This document shows positions 63,045-64,000 of a stretch of DNA of 64,000 bases, piece after piece. The DNA is from Rhizobium sp. NXC24 (GTDB lineage: Bacteria; Pseudomonadota; Alphaproteobacteria; Rhizobiales; Rhizobiaceae). The translations under genes were made by a program, and so were the position numbers. The first letter of the stretch is position 1; the number at the start of each line of letters is the position of its first letter. The DNA is taken from the NCBI RefSeq assembly GCF_002944315.1, contig NZ_CP024314.1, positions 1,240,001 through 1,304,000 on the forward strand, written 5' to 3'. The notes beneath the pieces were generated by a model. It was not told the origin of the DNA, made no database searches, and worked only from the letters and a program-made list of their open reading frames with translations.

Positions 63045-64000
63045 TTATCGGCTGCTGTCGCGTACAATCAGTTCGGGCGAGATCCTGACATCGACGCCCT
63101 CGTTGCCGTCAAGGATATCGAGGATCAAACGCGCGGTCTTTTCTCCGATTTCCCGTGCGAAGGCATTGATCGTGGTCAGCGTGGGTACGCAGACTTCGCC
63201 GATCTCGTAATTGCCGAACCCGCCAATCGCAAAACGTTCCGGGACGGGAACGCCCAAACGACGACACTCGGTCAGCGCGCCATAGGCCGCAAGGTCGGAC
63301 ACGCAGACGACCGCCTCAGTATCCGGATAGGTTTCGATCAATTTCGCCATAGCATTGGCGCCTTCGCGCATCGAAATGGGCGGCAGGCCGGCGGCGATCA
63401 GGCGCGATGCATCAAGCCCATGCGCTTGCATGGCGGCAGAGAAGCCGACCCGCCGCTCACTACCGCGCGTATCGCGCCCGACATCACCGCCGATGAAGGC
63501 GATGCGGCGATAGCCGGAGCGGACGAAGTGGTCCACCATGTCGCGAACGGCACCGGCGTTGGAAAATCCGACGTAATGGTCGATCGGTTCGGCGGGAATA
63601 TCCCAGGTCTCGATCACGGGGATATTGATCGTTTCCAACAGACGTCGCCCGCGTTCCGTATGCTTGCCGCCGGTCACGACAATTGCCTGCGGCTTGCGGC
63701 GCAAGAGCTGCTCGATGAGCCGCTCCTCCTCCTGCGTGTTGTAGTTCGTATAACCCAACAGGATCTGCATGTCGCGCGCGGCGAGCGTATCGGAAAGTCC
63801 GCCGACGGTATCGGCGAAATTGGCGTTGTTGATCGAAGGAATCGTAACCGCGACGAAACCGGACTTCTGTGAGCGCAGGTTGGAGGCCGTGCTGTCGAAA
63901 ACGTAACCGAGATCCTCGGCAGCCTGGAGGATGGCCTCTCTTCTCTCCTTACTGATCAGACTGTCGGCCTTGAATGCACGCGACACTGTCATCGGGGAAA
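63045..64000 (-). CDS. LacI family transcriptional regulator, N-terminus beyond the window
   Basis: The gene runs off the right edge. The frame remains open there with SPMTVSRAFKAD, the second half of a LacI helix-turn-helix, so about 15-30 N-terminal residues are missing. The hinge (ILQAAEDLGYVFDSTASNLRSQKS) and the periplasmic-binding-like sensor (FVAVTIPSINNANFADTVGGL; YRRIAFIGGD; VCVSDLAAYGAL) are complete. The nearby palindrome could be its operator. The regulated genes are not known. Confidence 0.88.
   Translation of the reverse strand, partial: SPMTVSRAFKADSLISKERREAILQAAEDLGYVFDSTASNLRSQKSGFVAVTIPSINNANFADTVGGLSDTLAARDMQILLGYTNYNTQEEERLIEQLLRRKPQAIVVTGGKHTERGRRLLETINIPVIETWDIPAEPIDHYVGFSNAGAVRDMVDHFVRSGYRRIAFIGGDVGRDTRGSERRVGFSAAMQAHGLDASRLIAAGLPPISMREGANAMAKLIETYPDTEAVVCVSDLAAYGALTECRRLGVPVPERFAIGGFGNYEIGEVCVPTLTTINAFAREIGEKTARLILDILDGNEGVDVRISPELIVRDSSR

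Overview
The window looks like chromosomal or chromid DNA of a Rhizobiales alphaproteobacterium (Rhizobium, Agrobacterium or Sinorhizobium type). The GC content is high, sugar ABC transporters are dense, a DUF1236 protein and a PraR-like XRE regulator are present, and extracytoplasmic sigma-factor promoters of the alphaproteobacterial EcfG/RpoE2 class recur. No rRNA, tRNA, CRISPR array, insertion sequence or phage gene was recognised. The first gene (trehalose-synthase-like) and the last (LacI family) run off the window.

Bases 1 to about 23,000 form a stress-response block. Thirteen places upstream of genes carry GGAAC, 17 or 18 bases, then GTT, and one more carries TGAAC with the same spacing. 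They precede an alpha-glucosidase, small stress proteins, an isoaspartyl methyltransferase/erythromycin esterase fusion, inositol-1-phosphate synthase, a polysaccharide pyruvyl transferase, the three partners of the E. coli ybhP-clsB-ybhN set (rearranged here), a DUF72 protein, a DUF1236 protein, a YghA-like dehydrogenase, a PPC/DUF296 protein and a DUF2934 protein. An NRAMP-like transporter with altered metal-site motifs and a single-domain response regulator lie in the same block. It reads as a clustered general stress regulon combining compatible-solute and inositol metabolism, envelope lipid or polysaccharide remodelling, and protein repair.

Bases 23,000 to 46,500 are sugar uptake and catabolism. 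A CUT2 transporter sits with a LacD/YihT-type aldolase, a ROK kinase fused to a P-loop domain, and a SorC regulator. Next comes a LacI-regulated block with two Gfo/Idh/MocA dehydrogenases, two xylose-isomerase-like TIM barrels, two alpha/beta hydrolases, a pentulose-phosphate-epimerase-like protein, a ROK kinase and a CUT1 transporter without an ATPase. This set resembles glycoside cleavage by oxidation, elimination, hydration and reduction. A DapA-family aldolase or dehydratase follows, with a GntR regulator and a second CUT1 transporter that also lacks an ATPase.

Bases 46,500 to 64,000 hold a His-rich exported protein with a near-consensus stress promoter, a HipBA toxin-antitoxin pair, two more CUT2 transporters separated by XRE and AraC regulators, a branched-chain 2-oxoacid dehydrogenase operon (acyl-CoA dehydrogenase, E1 alpha, E1 beta, E2; no E3 seen) and a LacI regulator. 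Several perfect palindromes lie in the intergenic regions and are candidate operators.
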